From positions 1-64,000 of the forward strand of contig NZ_JARUBM010000002.1 of NCBI RefSeq assembly GCF_029626175.1: a stretch of 64,000 nucleotides of DNA, given 5' to 3'. This stretch comes from Micromonospora sp. WMMD1082 (lineage in GTDB: Bacteria; Actinomycetota; Actinomycetes; Mycobacteriales; Micromonosporaceae). Each line of letters opens with the position of its first letter. The first letter of the stretch is position 1. The notes under the pieces were generated by a model. It made no database searches. It was not told the DNA's origin and was given only the letters and a program-made list of their open reading frames with translations. The position numbers and the translations under genes were made by a program. Positions 37,041 through 45,782 of this stretch are shown piece after piece.

Positions 37041-37787
37041 TCAGACCTGGCTCCACAGCGCCGGTACGTTCGGCGGCTCCCACCCGGCGATGGCGGTGTG
37101 CGCCTGCCGGCAGCGGTAGGTGTTGCCGCCGTAGGTGACCTGGTCCCCGACGGCGTACGAACGACCCGCGCTCCACGTGCCGCCGGCCGGCGGGTTGGTG
37201 GTGGGAGCGACCGTCGGCGTGGGCGACGGGGCGGGCGGGGTGGTCGGGCTCGGGCTCGGCGGCGGGTTGCCGCCGCCACCACCGATCTGGAGGTCGACGC
37301 AGGCGTAGAAGGCGTTGGCGGTGTCGGAGATGTTCCACACGGCCAGCACCTTCTGCCGGCCGGAGTACCCGGACAGGTTGACGGTGTGCGAGACGGTCGC
37401 GCCGGGCTGGCGCCCACCGCCGCTGAACACCCCGACCCGGTTGTTGCCGATGAAGTACTCCCAGTCCCGGGTGGCGTGCATGGCGGTGTTGACCCAGGTG
37501 AACGTCACCGTGCTGCCGACCGAGGTGGCCGGCCAGCCGCGGTTGTCGTCGTTGAGGACGGCGAAGTGCGAGATGTTGGCGTGGCAGTTGCGCAGCCCCT
37601 TGGGGCCTTCGACGCTCTGCGGTTCCCACCTGATCTGCCCGCAGTCGGGGACGCGGTTCTGGGCGCAGAGCGCCTGGCGGCTCGGCGGCGACGAGACGTA
37701 GCCGTGGGCGTGGGCCGGGGCGGCGATGGCCAGGGTGGAGAGCATGGCGCCCGTCGCAACGAGCGGAAGGGTGATTCTTCGGCGCAT
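37041..37787 (-). CDS. Lytic polysaccharide monooxygenase AA10 with CBM5/12, probably chitin-active
   Basis: 248 residues from ATG 37787 (AAGGAG 8 bases upstream). Signal peptide ends at APAHA, so the mature protein starts with His28, as required for the copper-binding histidine brace; the second His is His104 in NTAMHATRDWEYF. Motifs HGYVSSPPSRQALC, CGQIRWEPQSVEGPKG and FYACVDLQI match chitin-oxidising AA10 enzymes. A Pro/Thr linker (about 170-198) leads to a C-terminal CBM5/12-type module (WSAGRSYAVGDQVTYGGNTYRCRQAHT...). It cleaves crystalline polysaccharide oxidatively outside the cell. Confidence 0.93.
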   Translation of the reverse strand: MRRRITLPLVATGAMLSTLAIAAPAHAHGYVSSPPSRQALCAQNRVPDCGQIRWEPQSVEGPKGLRNCHANISHFAVLNDDNRGWPATSVGSTVTFTWVNTAMHATRDWEYFIGNNRVGVFSGGGRQPGATVSHTVNLSGYSGRQKVLAVWNISDTANAFYACVDLQIGGGGGNPPPSPSPTTPPAPSPTPTVAPTTNPPAGGTWSAGRSYAVGDQVTYGGNTYRCRQAHTAIAGWEPPNVPALWSQV

Positions 37788-37830
37788 GACGGCAGCTCCT
37801 TCTCGGCGTGTTGCCTGGTGAGGTGCCACC

Positions 37831-37859
37831 AACATAATTTAAACCTTGTTAACAGTAAA
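37831..37859 (-). promoter_or_regulatory. Predicted promoter of the chitin-type LPMO gene
   Basis: Minus strand -35 TTTACT (37859-37854), 17-bp spacer and -10 TATGTT (37836-37831) in a conspicuously AT-rich stretch. The expected leader is about 37 bases. Confidence 0.6.
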
Positions 37860-37938
37860 GACCATCGTCGATAAAAGCGTGCTCACCCGCTGCCCAACCG
37901 GACGACCTGGCCGGTTCCGCCACACTCCACCGCTGATC

Positions 37939-37955
37939 TGCGCCAATATGGCGCA
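37939..37955 (+). promoter_or_regulatory. Perfect palindrome, likely repressor operator of the zinc-binding gene
   Basis: TGCGCCAATATGGCGCA, six-base arms around AATAT. It is followed at once by a -10-like TAACAT (37956-37961), so it sits in the promoter spacer. The downstream GTG 37984 has GGAGGT at the right distance. Confidence 0.65.
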
Positions 37956-37983
37956 TAACATCTACTTTGCGGAGGTAACGGTC

Positions 37984-38244
37984 GTGGCGACGTGCGAGGT
38001 CTGCGGTAACGACTACTGGCTGGCGTTCGAGGTGCGTACGGTCAGCGGCGACGTACACACCTTCGACAGCTTCGAGTGCGCCGTGCACAAGTTGGCACCG
38101 ATCTGCGAGCACTGCCAGGTCAGGATCGTCGGGCACGGGGTCGAGGTCTCCGGCCGGTTCTTCTGCTGCGCGCACTGCGCCCGCGCGGTGGAGACCGAGC
38201 AGGGTGCCCAGATCCGCGACACCGTCGGCGCCCGCCCCGCCTGA
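37984..38244 (+). CDS. Small Cys-rich zinc-binding, metallothionein-like protein
   Basis: 86 residues from GTG 37984 (GGAGGT 8 bases upstream); upstream ATG 37948 lies inside the palindrome and -10 region and is less likely. Cysteine pairs: TCEVCG, FECAVH, ICEHC and CCAHC, with nearby histidines, arranged as two zinc-ribbon-like knuckles. Widespread small actinobacterial proteins of this look are often labelled prokaryotic metallothionein-like. The operator in front points to metal- or stress-controlled expression. Confidence 0.7.
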   Translation: MATCEVCGNDYWLAFEVRTVSGDVHTFDSFECAVHKLAPICEHCQVRIVGHGVEVSGRFFCCAHCARAVETEQGAQIRDTVGARPA

Positions 38245-38289
38245 CGGTCCACCCGCCACCCGCGCGCGACCGCCGGGTCGGTGACGGCC

Positions 38290-38295
38290 TAGCCT
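38290..38295 (+). promoter_or_regulatory. -10 box TAGCCT before a leaderless GNAT gene
   Basis: TAGCCT, six bases, then ATG 38302. Confidence 0.5.
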
Positions 38296-38301
38296 GGCCG
38301 A

Positions 38302-38742
38302 ATGCCGAGCACGCAGCTGCGGGTCGCCAGCTTCGCCGACCTGGACGCCCGTACCTTCCATGACCTGGTGCGGCTGCGCGTCGACGTGTTCGTGGTCGAG
38401 CAGGAGTGCGCGTACCCGGAGATCGACGGGCGCGACGTCGAACCCGGCACCCGGCACCTCTGGCTGGCCCACGACGGCGCTCCGGTGGCGTACCTGCGGA
38501 TCCTGGCCGACCCCGGCGGGGTCGCCAGGATCGGACGGGTGGTGGTGGCGCCGGCGGCCCGGGGCGCCGGACACGCCGGGCGGTTGATGGCGGCGGCGCT
38601 GGCCGAGATCGGCGACCGCCCGTGCGTGCTGGACGCCCAGTCGCACCTGGTCGACCTCTACGCCCGGCACGGTTTCACGGTCAGCGGCCCGGAGTACGTC
38701 GAGGACGGCATCCCGCACACCCCGATGCGCCGCCGGCACTGA
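38302..38742 (+). CDS. ElaA-like GNAT acetyltransferase
   Basis: 146 residues. N-terminal LRVDVFVVEQECAYPEIDGRDVEPGTRHLWL is the ElaA signature. The acetyl-CoA loop is RVVVAPAARGAGHAGRLMAAAL (about 79-100), and the end reads GFTVSGPEYVEDGIPHTPM, also typical. Substrate unknown. Confidence 0.9.
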   Translation: MPSTQLRVASFADLDARTFHDLVRLRVDVFVVEQECAYPEIDGRDVEPGTRHLWLAHDGAPVAYLRILADPGGVARIGRVVVAPAARGAGHAGRLMAAALAEIGDRPCVLDAQSHLVDLYARHGFTVSGPEYVEDGIPHTPMRRRH

Positions 38743-38916
38743 CCGGCGCGCCTTATCCGGCACTGACCAGCCGGAGAGCCCGCATTGACGCATGACGATG
38801 GTGTGTGCCACTCTTCCGTCGGAGCCAGCACACAGGGCCAGGCGGCCGGCGCGGGAGGGGGCAACTCCCGGTGCTCCGGGCGATGTCGCGATCCGACGTT
38901 CTCCCCTGGAGGCTCC

Positions 38917-40026
38917 ATGTCCCACCCCCTCAGATCATCGCGCGCGTTGTGGGCGCTGGCCGTCGCGGCCGTCGCGACGTTGCTGCTCACCACGGCGCTG
39001 GTCGACCCCGTCTCCGCGCATGGTTCCGTGGCCAATCCCGTCTCCCGCAACTACGGTTGCTGGCAGCGCTGGGGTGGTGACTTCCAGAACCCGCGGATGG
39101 CCACCGAGGACCCGATGTGCTGGCAGGCGTGGCAGACCGACACGAACGCCATGTGGAACTGGAACGGCCTGTACCGCGAGGGCGTTCGGGGCAACCACCA
39201 GGCCGCCATCCCCGACGGCCAGCTCTGCTCCGGCGGGCGCACCGAGAACGGGCGCTACCGGGCGCTGGACACCGCCGGTGCCTGGCGGACCACCTCCGTC
39301 GCCAACAACTTCCGGCTCAAGTTCTTCGACCAGGCCAGTCACGGCGCCGACTACATCCGGGTGTACGCCTCCCGGCAGGGCTACGACGCGCTGACCACGC
39401 CGCTGGCCTGGTCGCACCTGGAACTGGTCGGCCAGATCGGCAACACGCCGGCCTCCCAGTGGCAGCGGGAGGTCGACGGGGTGTCCATCGAGGTCCCGGT
39501 GAACGCGTCCGGCCGCACCGGCCGGCACGTCATCTACACCATCTGGCAGGCCAGCCACGCCGACCAGTCGTACTACATCTGCAGCGACGTGCAGTTCGGC
39601 GGAGGCTCCACGCCACCCACGACGCCGCCGCCGACCACCCCGCCGCCCAGCACTCCCCCGCCGACCACGCCGCCGCCCAGCACTCCCCCGCCCAGCACTC
39701 CGGCGCCGACCAACCCGCCGGCGGGTGCCTGCTCGGCGACGTACCGGGTCACCAACAGCTGGTCCGGTGGCTTCCAGGGTGAGGTGCAGGTGACCGCGGG
39801 CAACGCCGCCATCCGGGAATGGACGGTGACCTGGACGTACGCCAACGGCCAACAGATCAGCCAGTCCTGGAACGCCACCGTCACCTCCAGCGGTACGACG
39901 GTGACCGCCCGCAACGCCGGCCACAACGGCGGTCTCGGCGCCGGGGCCAGCACCACGTTCGGCTTCCTGGCCTCGGCCAGCGGCACGAACAACACACCGA
40001 CGCTGACCTGTTCGGCGACCACCTGA
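38917..40026 (+). CDS. Lytic polysaccharide monooxygenase AA10 with CBM2, probably cellulose-active
   Basis: 369 residues from ATG 38917 (GGAGG 4 bases upstream). The signal peptide ends VSA, exposing His35 as mature residue 1; His142 in DQASHGADYIR is the second brace ligand. HGSVANPVSRNYGCWQRWG and CWQAWQTDTNAMWNWNGLYREG mark the cellulose-type AA10 branch. A linker of PPTT/PPST repeats (about 239-270) leads to a CBM2 (CSATYRVTNSWSGGFQGEVQVTAGN...) for cellulose or chitin binding. About 170 bases of upstream sequence have no gene; the leader contains GC-rich stems that I could not assign to a known riboswitch. Confidence 0.93.
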   Translation: MSHPLRSSRALWALAVAAVATLLLTTALVDPVSAHGSVANPVSRNYGCWQRWGGDFQNPRMATEDPMCWQAWQTDTNAMWNWNGLYREGVRGNHQAAIPDGQLCSGGRTENGRYRALDTAGAWRTTSVANNFRLKFFDQASHGADYIRVYASRQGYDALTTPLAWSHLELVGQIGNTPASQWQREVDGVSIEVPVNASGRTGRHVIYTIWQASHADQSYYICSDVQFGGGSTPPTTPPPTTPPPSTPPPTTPPPSTPPPSTPAPTNPPAGACSATYRVTNSWSGGFQGEVQVTAGNAAIREWTVTWTYANGQQISQSWNATVTSSGTTVTARNAGHNGGLGAGASTTFGFLASASGTNNTPTLTCSATT

Positions 40027-40034
40027 CCCCGGTC

Positions 40035-40067
40035 GGGGCCGCGCCTCTCTCCCTCGGGCGCGGCCCC
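40035..40067. terminator. Bidirectional terminator between the CBM2-LPMO and GH43 genes
   Basis: Eleven-base perfect arms GGGGCCGCGCC and GGCGCGGCCCC with an 11-base loop between two convergent stop codons. Confidence 0.7.
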
Positions 40068-40131
40068 GCCCGGCCCGACGCCCCCGCCCGGCCCGGCGTG
40101 CTCGCTCGGCCCGGCGCGGCGCGGGCCTTCC

Positions 40132-41526
40132 CTACGGAGTCGGCACGATCGGACGGATGGTGCCGTCGGCGTTGAACTCCATCCGGTCGATGGCGACCTC
40201 CCGGTTGGTGCCGTTGCCCGCCGGTACGGCGAACCGGTGATAGGCCACGTACCAGGTGTCGGTCCCCGGCGCCCGGACCACTGAATGGTGACCGGGGCCC
40301 TTGATGCCGATGTCCGGTCGCTTCTGCAGCACGACGCCGCGGGTGGTCCACGGCCCCAACGGTGAGCTGCCGGTGGCGTACGCGACCCGGTAGTCCTCGC
40401 TGCGGGTGTCGTTCTCCGACCACATGAAGTAGTAGATGCCGTTGCGCTTGAACACGAAGGCCGCCTCGTTGTAGCCGGGCGGGGTGATGACCCGCACCTG
40501 TGCCGGGTCGAAGGAGATCATGTCGGGGTTGAGCCGCACGACGCGCGCCGCGCCCTGACCCCAGTACAGGTAGGACTGGCCGTCGTCGTCGGTGAAGACC
40601 ATCGGGTCGATGGCCTGGCCGGAGAACTGGCCGCTGCGGATCAACGGCTGCCCGAGCGCGTCCCGGAAGGGTCCGGTGGGTGTGTCGGCCACCGCGACGC
40701 CGAGTTGCTTGGCGGTGTTGCCGGTCGCGGCGCCACCACTGAAGTACAGGTAGTAGCGGCCGTTGCGGGTCGCGATGGCCGGCGCCCAGGCCGAGTTGTC
40801 CGCCCACGACACGTCCGGGCCATGGTCGAGGATCACGCCGTGGTCGGTCCAGTTCACCAGGTCGGTGGAGGAGAACGCCTTGTAGTAGGTACCGCTCCAG
40901 CTCGCGTACCCATCGGTGGTGGGGTAGAGGTAGTAGCGGCCGTTGAACGTGGTGAGGTGCGGGTCGGCGAAGAGGCCGGGGATGACCGGTCCCCTGTTGG
41001 TCTTGGGCGACCAGGGCGCGGTGAGCCGGAACGAGCTGTCCGCCCGGAAGATCGCGGTGTCCTGGTAGGTCTCCAGCCACAGCGCGAAGTCCCGATGCCG
41101 GATCCGGCGATCCGGGTAGTTGTAGGAGACGAGCGAGACCGAGCCGGCGACCGAGCCGTCGACCGCGCAGAAGGTGGCGTCCGCCCGGAAGGTGGGATCG
41201 CCGGTGTTCGCATCGACCCGCAGCCGCCAGTCCCGGTGTCGCAGGAACAGTCCCTCCCTGCTCTGGAACGAGTAGCAGGCGGGGGAGGCCAGACCGTTGA
41301 CGACGGTGAGAGTGGCGTCCCGCTTGGTCTGTTCGCTGCTCCCGGCGGTGACCGGGTCGACTCGGCCGAGGAAGTCGAGGTGCCGGACGTACCGCCCGGG
41401 ATAGTTCACCGACTCCAGCGACCGGGCGCCGGTCGGTAACGGCGCCGCCTGGGCGGCCGAGCCGGAGATGACCACGAGGAAACTCGTGGCCAGGCTGGAT
41501 AGCGCGAGGACATGGCGAAGACGCAT
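40132..41526 (-). CDS. Secreted GH43 arabinan/xylan-active glycosidase with N-terminal CBM42 (AbfB)
   Basis: 464 residues from ATG 41526 (AGGGAG upstream). Signal peptide to about residue 28. The AbfB domain (CBM42, about 33-168) has SVNYPGRYVRHLDFLGRV and later SYNYPDRRIRHRDFALWL, units that bind arabinofuranose side chains. The GH43 five-bladed propeller follows, with the catalytic base Asp188 (GLFADPH), Asp307 (AIDPMVFTDDDG) and acid Glu354 (YNEAAFVFK); GPGHHSVVRAP is also family-typical. It likely releases arabinose or arabino-oligosaccharides from arabinoxylan. Expression is expected under the two LacI-type operators upstream. Confidence 0.92.
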   Translation of the reverse strand: MRLRHVLALSSLATSFLVVISGSAAQAAPLPTGARSLESVNYPGRYVRHLDFLGRVDPVTAGSSEQTKRDATLTVVNGLASPACYSFQSREGLFLRHRDWRLRVDANTGDPTFRADATFCAVDGSVAGSVSLVSYNYPDRRIRHRDFALWLETYQDTAIFRADSSFRLTAPWSPKTNRGPVIPGLFADPHLTTFNGRYYLYPTTDGYASWSGTYYKAFSSTDLVNWTDHGVILDHGPDVSWADNSAWAPAIATRNGRYYLYFSGGAATGNTAKQLGVAVADTPTGPFRDALGQPLIRSGQFSGQAIDPMVFTDDDGQSYLYWGQGAARVVRLNPDMISFDPAQVRVITPPGYNEAAFVFKRNGIYYFMWSENDTRSEDYRVAYATGSSPLGPWTTRGVVLQKRPDIGIKGPGHHSVVRAPGTDTWYVAYHRFAVPAGNGTNREVAIDRMEFNADGTIRPIVPTP

Positions 41527-41577
41527 CACAGGGCTCCCTTGTCGCTTCGTCGGTGGCGCCGAGGCGCCGGCCAGCCG

Positions 41578-41591
41578 TGTGAGCGCTAACA
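41578..41591 (-). promoter_or_regulatory. LacI-type operator, proximal copy before the GH43 gene
   Basis: TGTGAGCGCTAACA, a near-palindrome centred on GCGC, 52 bases before ATG 41526. It shares the half-site TAACA with the copy at 41689. Confidence 0.65.
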
Positions 41592-41688
41592 CGATGCGTC
41601 GACGTGATGCCCAACAAGGACGCGGCGCGGTAGGTCAGCCGACCATCGTGGGCGACGACCCAGATGTTAAGGCCGCGTTACGCACGAA

Positions 41689-41702
41689 TGTTAGCGGTAA
41701 CA
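41689..41702 (-). promoter_or_regulatory. LacI-type operator, distal copy before the GH43 gene
   Basis: TGTTAGCGGTAACA, one base away from the perfect palindrome TGTTACCGGTAACA-like/TGTTAGCGCTAACA form typical of LacI-family binding sites. It lies 111 bp from the proximal copy. Confidence 0.65.
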
Positions 41703-41780
41703 CAATGCCTGTCAACCCCTCGACAGATATCGATCCACCAAGGACGGGAACCTTCCTGGACCTCAGGGACGAGGTATGCC

Positions 41781-42482
41781 TCAGGCGAGGGCGGAGACGA
41801 TGTCGGCGATCGCGCGGCGACGGCCGGTGTAGAAGGGGACCTCCTCGCGCACGTGCAGCCGGGCACGCGAGCCGCGCAGGTCGCGCATCAGGTCCACGAT
41901 CCGGTGCAGCTCGTCGGCCTCGAAGGCGAGCATCCACTCGTAGTCGCCGAGCGCGAACGAGGCGACGGTGTTGGCGCGTACGTCCGCGTAGCCCCGGGCC
42001 ATCCGGCCGTGCTCGGCGAGCAGTTCCCGCCGCTCGGCGTCGGGCAGCAGATACCAGTCGTAGGAGCGGACGAACGGGTAGACGCAGAGGTAGGCGCGGG
42101 CCTCCTCACCGGCCAGGAACGCCGGGACGTGGCTCTTGTTGAACTCGGCCGGCCGGTGCAGCGCCATCTGCGACCAGACCGGGGTCATCGCCCGGCCCAG
42201 GGTGGTCCGCCGGAACCGCAGGTACGCGTCCTGCAACGCGTCGCTCGACGAGGAGTGCCACCAGATCATCAGGTCGGCGTCGGCGCGCAGGCCGGCCACG
42301 TCGTACGTGCCCCGGACCACCACGTCCTTGCCGGCCAGCTCCTCGATCAGCGACTCCACCTCGCCGGTGACGTTGTCGCGCAGCGAGGGCAGCGGCGCGC
42401 TGGCCCGGAACACCGACCACATCGTGTAGCGGATGGTGGAGTTCAGCTCCCGCAGCCGGGCCGCGTTGCTCTGCTCGCTCAT
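41781..42482 (-). CDS. hemQ: Coproheme decarboxylase HemQ (chlorite-dismutase family)
   Basis: 233 residues. Converts coproheme to haem b in the coproporphyrin-dependent pathway of Gram-positives. Family blocks: [12 protein letters not shown], the [13 protein letters not shown] segment with the likely catalytic Tyr135, and [12 protein letters not shown] with the proximal haem ligand His158. The ATG overlaps the stop of hemY (ATGA). Order hemE-hemY-hemQ in one operon; coproporphyrin ferrochelatase (hemH) is not in the window. Confidence 0.95.
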   Translation of the reverse strand: MSEQSNAARLRELNSTIRYTMWSVFRASAPLPSLRDNVTGEVESLIEELAGKDVVVRGTYDVAGLRADADLMIWWHSSSSDALQDAYLRFRRTTLGRAMTPVWSQMALHRPAEFNKSHVPAFLAGEEARAYLCVYPFVRSYDWYLLPDAERRELLAEHGRMARGYADVRANTVASFALGDYEWMLAFEADELHRIVDLMRDLRGSRARLHVREEVPFYTGRRRAIADIVSALA

Positions 42483-43885
42483 GTCCCCGATCCTTCCAGT
42501 GCTGTGATGATCTCCTCGGCCGCCGTCTCGCCGGAGCGGACGCAGATCGGGATGCCGACCCCGTCGTAGCCGGCGCCGGCCAGCCGCAGGGTCGGATGGG
42601 CCGCCCGCAGCGCCGCCCGCGCGGCGGCCACCCGATCGAGGTGACCGGGGGTGTACTGCGGCAGCGCGCCGCCCCACCGCTGCACGTGCCCGTCGACCGG
42701 TGCCGGCAACGGCACGTCCAGCACCGCGGACAGTTCCCGGTGCACGGTGGCGGCGAGATCCTCGTCGGGGCGCTGGAGCTGGGCCTGGTCGCCGTACCGG
42801 CCGACCGAGGCGCGCACCAGGGCCAGCCCGTCCGGCCGGCGCAGGTGCCCCCACTTGGTGGTGAAGAAGGTGGACGCCTTGATCAGCAACCCCTCCGTGC
42901 CGGGCACCAGGAAGCCGGCGAGTTCCGGCAGCGCCGGCTCGGGCAGGGCCAGGGTGACCAGCGCGACGCTGGCGTAGTCCAGCCCGCCGATCTCCTTCGC
43001 CGCCGCCGGGACGATCTCGGCGAGCAGCCGGGCCGCCGGCCGCGCCGGCACGGCCAGCACCACCGCGTCGACCTCGACGTGCTCGGGGTCGCGGGTCGGG
43101 CCCACCGTCAGCCGCCAGCCGGCGGCGACCGGTGCCAGTTCGCGTACCGTCGCGTTGGTCCGCACCCGCGCGCCGCTGGCCGCGACGGCCGCGTCGACCA
43201 GGGTGCTGAGCCCACCGTCGAGGGTGCCGAAGACCGGCTCGCCGGGGGCCCGGGGGGCGGCCGCCTGCGCCGCGCGTACCGCGCCGAGCAGCGTGTGTTC
43301 CACCCGGGCGGCCCGGGCCAGGGCGGGCATGGTGGCGACCAGGGACAGGTCGTCGGCGCGGCCCGCGTACACCCCGCCGAGCATCGGGTCGACCAGCCGG
43401 TCGACCACCTCGTCGCCGAACCGGGCGCGGACCAGCGCGCCGACCGCGATGTCCTGGTCGCCGCCGAGCAGCGGCCCGCCGCCGTCGCGGTCGGCCGTGG
43501 GCGTCGGCCGGGCCACCGCCGCCACCTTCTCCAGATCACCGGGTACGCCGACCAGCGTGCCGCCGGGTATCGGGCGCAGCCCGCCGTCGACGGCCAGCGC
43601 CGCCTGCCCGACGGTCGGGTGCACGATCCGCCCGGCCAGCCCGAGCCGGCGGACCAGAGCCACGGCGGCGGACTCCCCGCCCGCCGGGTCGCGCATCAGG
43701 AACGACTCGGCGCCGAACTCCACCGGCCCGCCGGCCAGCTCGCCGGTACGCAGCTTGCCGCCGGGCGCGCCGGACTGCTCGTACACGGTGATCTCGGTGC
43801 CCTCGGGGGCGCGGTCGCGCAGCCGGAGCGCGGCGGCCAGCCCCGCGATGCCGCCGCCGACCACCGCCACCCGCCGCCTCGCCAT
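42479..43885 (-). CDS. hemY: Coproporphyrinogen III oxidase / HemY-type flavoprotein
   Basis: 468 residues. FAD-binding [15 protein letters not shown] at the N-terminus and [13 protein letters not shown], characteristic of the HemY/PPOX family; the end has [20 protein letters not shown]. In actinobacteria this enzyme (also called CgoX) oxidises coproporphyrinogen III to coproporphyrin III. Starts 5 bases after the hemE stop and overlaps hemQ. Confidence 0.95.
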   Translation of the reverse strand: MARRRVAVVGGGIAGLAAALRLRDRAPEGTEITVYEQSGAPGGKLRTGELAGGPVEFGAESFLMRDPAGGESAAVALVRRLGLAGRIVHPTVGQAALAVDGGLRPIPGGTLVGVPGDLEKVAAVARPTPTADRDGGGPLLGGDQDIAVGALVRARFGDEVVDRLVDPMLGGVYAGRADDLSLVATMPALARAARVEHTLLGAVRAAQAAAPRAPGEPVFGTLDGGLSTLVDAAVAASGARVRTNATVRELAPVAAGWRLTVGPTRDPEHVEVDAVVLAVPARPAARLLAEIVPAAAKEIGGLDYASVALVTLALPEPALPELAGFLVPGTEGLLIKASTFFTTKWGHLRRPDGLALVRASVGRYGDQAQLQRPDEDLAATVHRELSAVLDVPLPAPVDGHVQRWGGALPQYTPGHLDRVAAARAALRAAHPTLRLAGAGYDGVGIPICVRSGETAAEEIITALEGSGT

Positions 43886-43890
43886 GCCGG

Positions 43891-44985
43891 TCAGCCTCCG
43901 GCGGTGAGTTCGTGTACCAGGGCGACCACCCGGGTCAGCACCTCCGGGTCGGTCTCCGGCAGCACGCCGTGGCCGAGGTTGAACACATGCCCCGGTGCGG
44001 CCCGCCCCTGCTCCAGGATCCGGCGCACCTCGGCCTCCACCACCGGCCAGGGGGCCAGCAGCACGCACGGGTCGAGATTGCCCTGCACGGCCCGCTCCGG
44101 CCCGACCCGGCGGGTCGCCACGTCCAGCGGGGTACGCCAGTCGACGCCGACCACGTCGGCCCCGGCCTCGCCCATCGCGCCGAGCAGCTCGGCGGTGCCC
44201 ACCCCGAAGTGGATCCGCGGCACCCCCGCGTCGGCGAGCCCGGAGAGCACGGTCGTCGAGTGGGGCAGCACGAACCGGCGGTAGTCGGCCTCGGAGAGCG
44301 CGCCGGCCCACGAGTCGAAGAGCTGCACCGCGGAAACCCCGGCCTCGACCTGCACCCGCAGGAACGCCAGGGTCACCTCGGCCAGCCGGCTGGCCAGCGC
44401 GTGCCACAGCTCGGGCTCGCCGTACATCAGCGCCTTGGTCTTCGCGTGGGTACGCGACGGGCCGCCCTCCACCAGGTAGCTGGCCAGCGTGAACGGGGCG
44501 CCGGCGAAGCCGATCAGGGGGGTGTCGCCCAGCTCCTTGACCAGCATCCGGACCGCCTCGTCCACGTACCCGACGTCGTCGCGGCCGATCGGACGGATCC
44601 GCTCGACGTCGGCGGCGGTGCGCACCGGCTCGGCCACCACCGGCCCGGTGCCCGGCACGATGTCCAGGTCGACCCCGGCGGCGGCGACCGGCACCACGAT
44701 GTCGCTGAAGAGGATCGCCGCGTCCACCCCGTGCCGGCGCACCGGCTGGAGGGTGATCTCGGTGACCAGGTCGGGCCGGCGGCAGGACTCCAGCATCGCC
44801 ACGTTGGCCCGGATCTCGCGGTACTCCGGCAGCGACCGGCCCGCCTGGCGCATGAACCAGACCGGGGTACGCGGGACCGGCCGGCGCCGGCATGCCCGCA
44901 CGAAGGGCGAGTCGGCGGGCCCACCGGGGCGGGGTTCGTCGTCTCGGGCGGCGGTGCCCGTGGTGTCGGTGGTCATCGCGGCCAT
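43891..44985 (-). CDS. hemE: Uroporphyrinogen decarboxylase
   Basis: 364 residues, first gene of hemE-hemY-hemQ. Motifs [25 protein letters not shown] (substrate-binding Arg and Tyr region), [12 protein letters not shown] (the key Asp) and [25 protein letters not shown]. Decarboxylates uroporphyrinogen III to coproporphyrinogen III. ATG 44976 is an alternative start. Confidence 0.95.
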   Translation of the reverse strand: MAAMTTDTTGTAARDDEPRPGGPADSPFVRACRRRPVPRTPVWFMRQAGRSLPEYREIRANVAMLESCRRPDLVTEITLQPVRRHGVDAAILFSDIVVPVAAAGVDLDIVPGTGPVVAEPVRTAADVERIRPIGRDDVGYVDEAVRMLVKELGDTPLIGFAGAPFTLASYLVEGGPSRTHAKTKALMYGEPELWHALASRLAEVTLAFLRVQVEAGVSAVQLFDSWAGALSEADYRRFVLPHSTTVLSGLADAGVPRIHFGVGTAELLGAMGEAGADVVGVDWRTPLDVATRRVGPERAVQGNLDPCVLLAPWPVVEAEVRRILEQGRAAPGHVFNLGHGVLPETDPEVLTRVVALVHELTAGG

Positions 44986-45122
44986 CGTGCCACGCGCCCC
45001 GTCCCGCCCCCACGCCCACCGCCACCTTTGTGACGTGACAGGAAGGGCTCCTCGTTGGGACAGGCGATCACCGGCCAGTCGATCGTCGGCGCGCCGTCCG
45101 GGCCGGGAACCGGGCGGCGGCT

Positions 45123-45128
45123 TAGGCT
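45123..45128 (+). promoter_or_regulatory. -10 box TAGGCT before the leaderless DUF3000 gene
   Basis: TAGGCT, six bases, then ATG 45135. Confidence 0.5.
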
Positions 45129-45134
45129 GCGGTC

Positions 45135-45707
45135 ATGGCCGCCCCGATCGCGCTTCCGGACACCTTCGCCCGCGCGGTCGCCGGGCTCCGGTCGGCGACG
45201 CCGCGACCGGAGATCCTGCTGGAGGAGGTCGGCGCACCGCAGCGGCTGGCGCCGTACTCCTTCGCGCTCTCCGCGTCCGTGCTACGCGACGGCGACGAGG
45301 TGGCCACCGGGCGACTGATCCTGCTGCACGACCCGGCCGGGCACGAGGCGTGGCAGGGCACGCTGCGGCTGGTCACCTACGTGACCGCCGAGTTGGAGGC
45401 CGACCTCGCCGCCGACCCGCTGCTGCCCGGGGTGGGCTGGACGTGGCTCACCGATGCCCTCGACGCCCAGGAGGCGGGGCACCGGGCCATCGGCGGGACG
45501 ATCACGCAGACGATGTCGACCCGGTTCGGGGAGCTGGCCGGCCCGCCCGCCGCCGCCGACATCGAGATCCGCGCCTCGTGGACCCCGACCGGCATCGGCC
45601 TCGCCCCGCACCTGTACGCCTGGTGCACCCTGCTCGCCTCCACCGCCGGCCTGCCCCCGCCCGGCATCACCGCCCTGCCCGAGCACCGCCGGGCCACCAC
45701 CGGCTGA
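45135..45707 (+). CDS. DUF3000 family protein
   Basis: 190 residues, soluble. Conserved pieces include FARAVAGLRSATPRPEILLEEVGAPQRLAPYSFALSASV and GTLRLVTYVTAELEADLAADPLLPGVGWTWLTDAL. The family is actinobacterial, of unknown function, and almost always placed next to rnd, as here. Convergence of context suggests a role connected with RNA processing, but nothing in the sequence shows a catalytic site. Confidence 0.88.
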   Translation: MAAPIALPDTFARAVAGLRSATPRPEILLEEVGAPQRLAPYSFALSASVLRDGDEVATGRLILLHDPAGHEAWQGTLRLVTYVTAELEADLAADPLLPGVGWTWLTDALDAQEAGHRAIGGTITQTMSTRFGELAGPPAAADIEIRASWTPTGIGLAPHLYAWCTLLASTAGLPPPGITALPEHRRATTG

Positions 45708-45770
45708 GCAGGTTCGCCGCGGCCGACACGCGGCGGGGGCGGGTGCGCGCCGCGTGAACGGCTCGCGCAC

Positions 45771-45776
45771 TAGGGT
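45771..45776 (+). promoter_or_regulatory. -10 box TAGGGT before the leaderless rnd gene
   Basis: TAGGGT, six bases, then GTG 45783. Confidence 0.5.
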
Positions 45777-45782
45777 TGTCAG

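Noticed and set aside
38790..38916. Possible cyclic-di-GMP or cyclic-di-AMP riboswitch before the CBM2-LPMO gene
   Set aside because: Stems and a CACAGGGC-like stretch are present, but the required conserved core bases of either class are not in order. Kept only as a structured leader to check.
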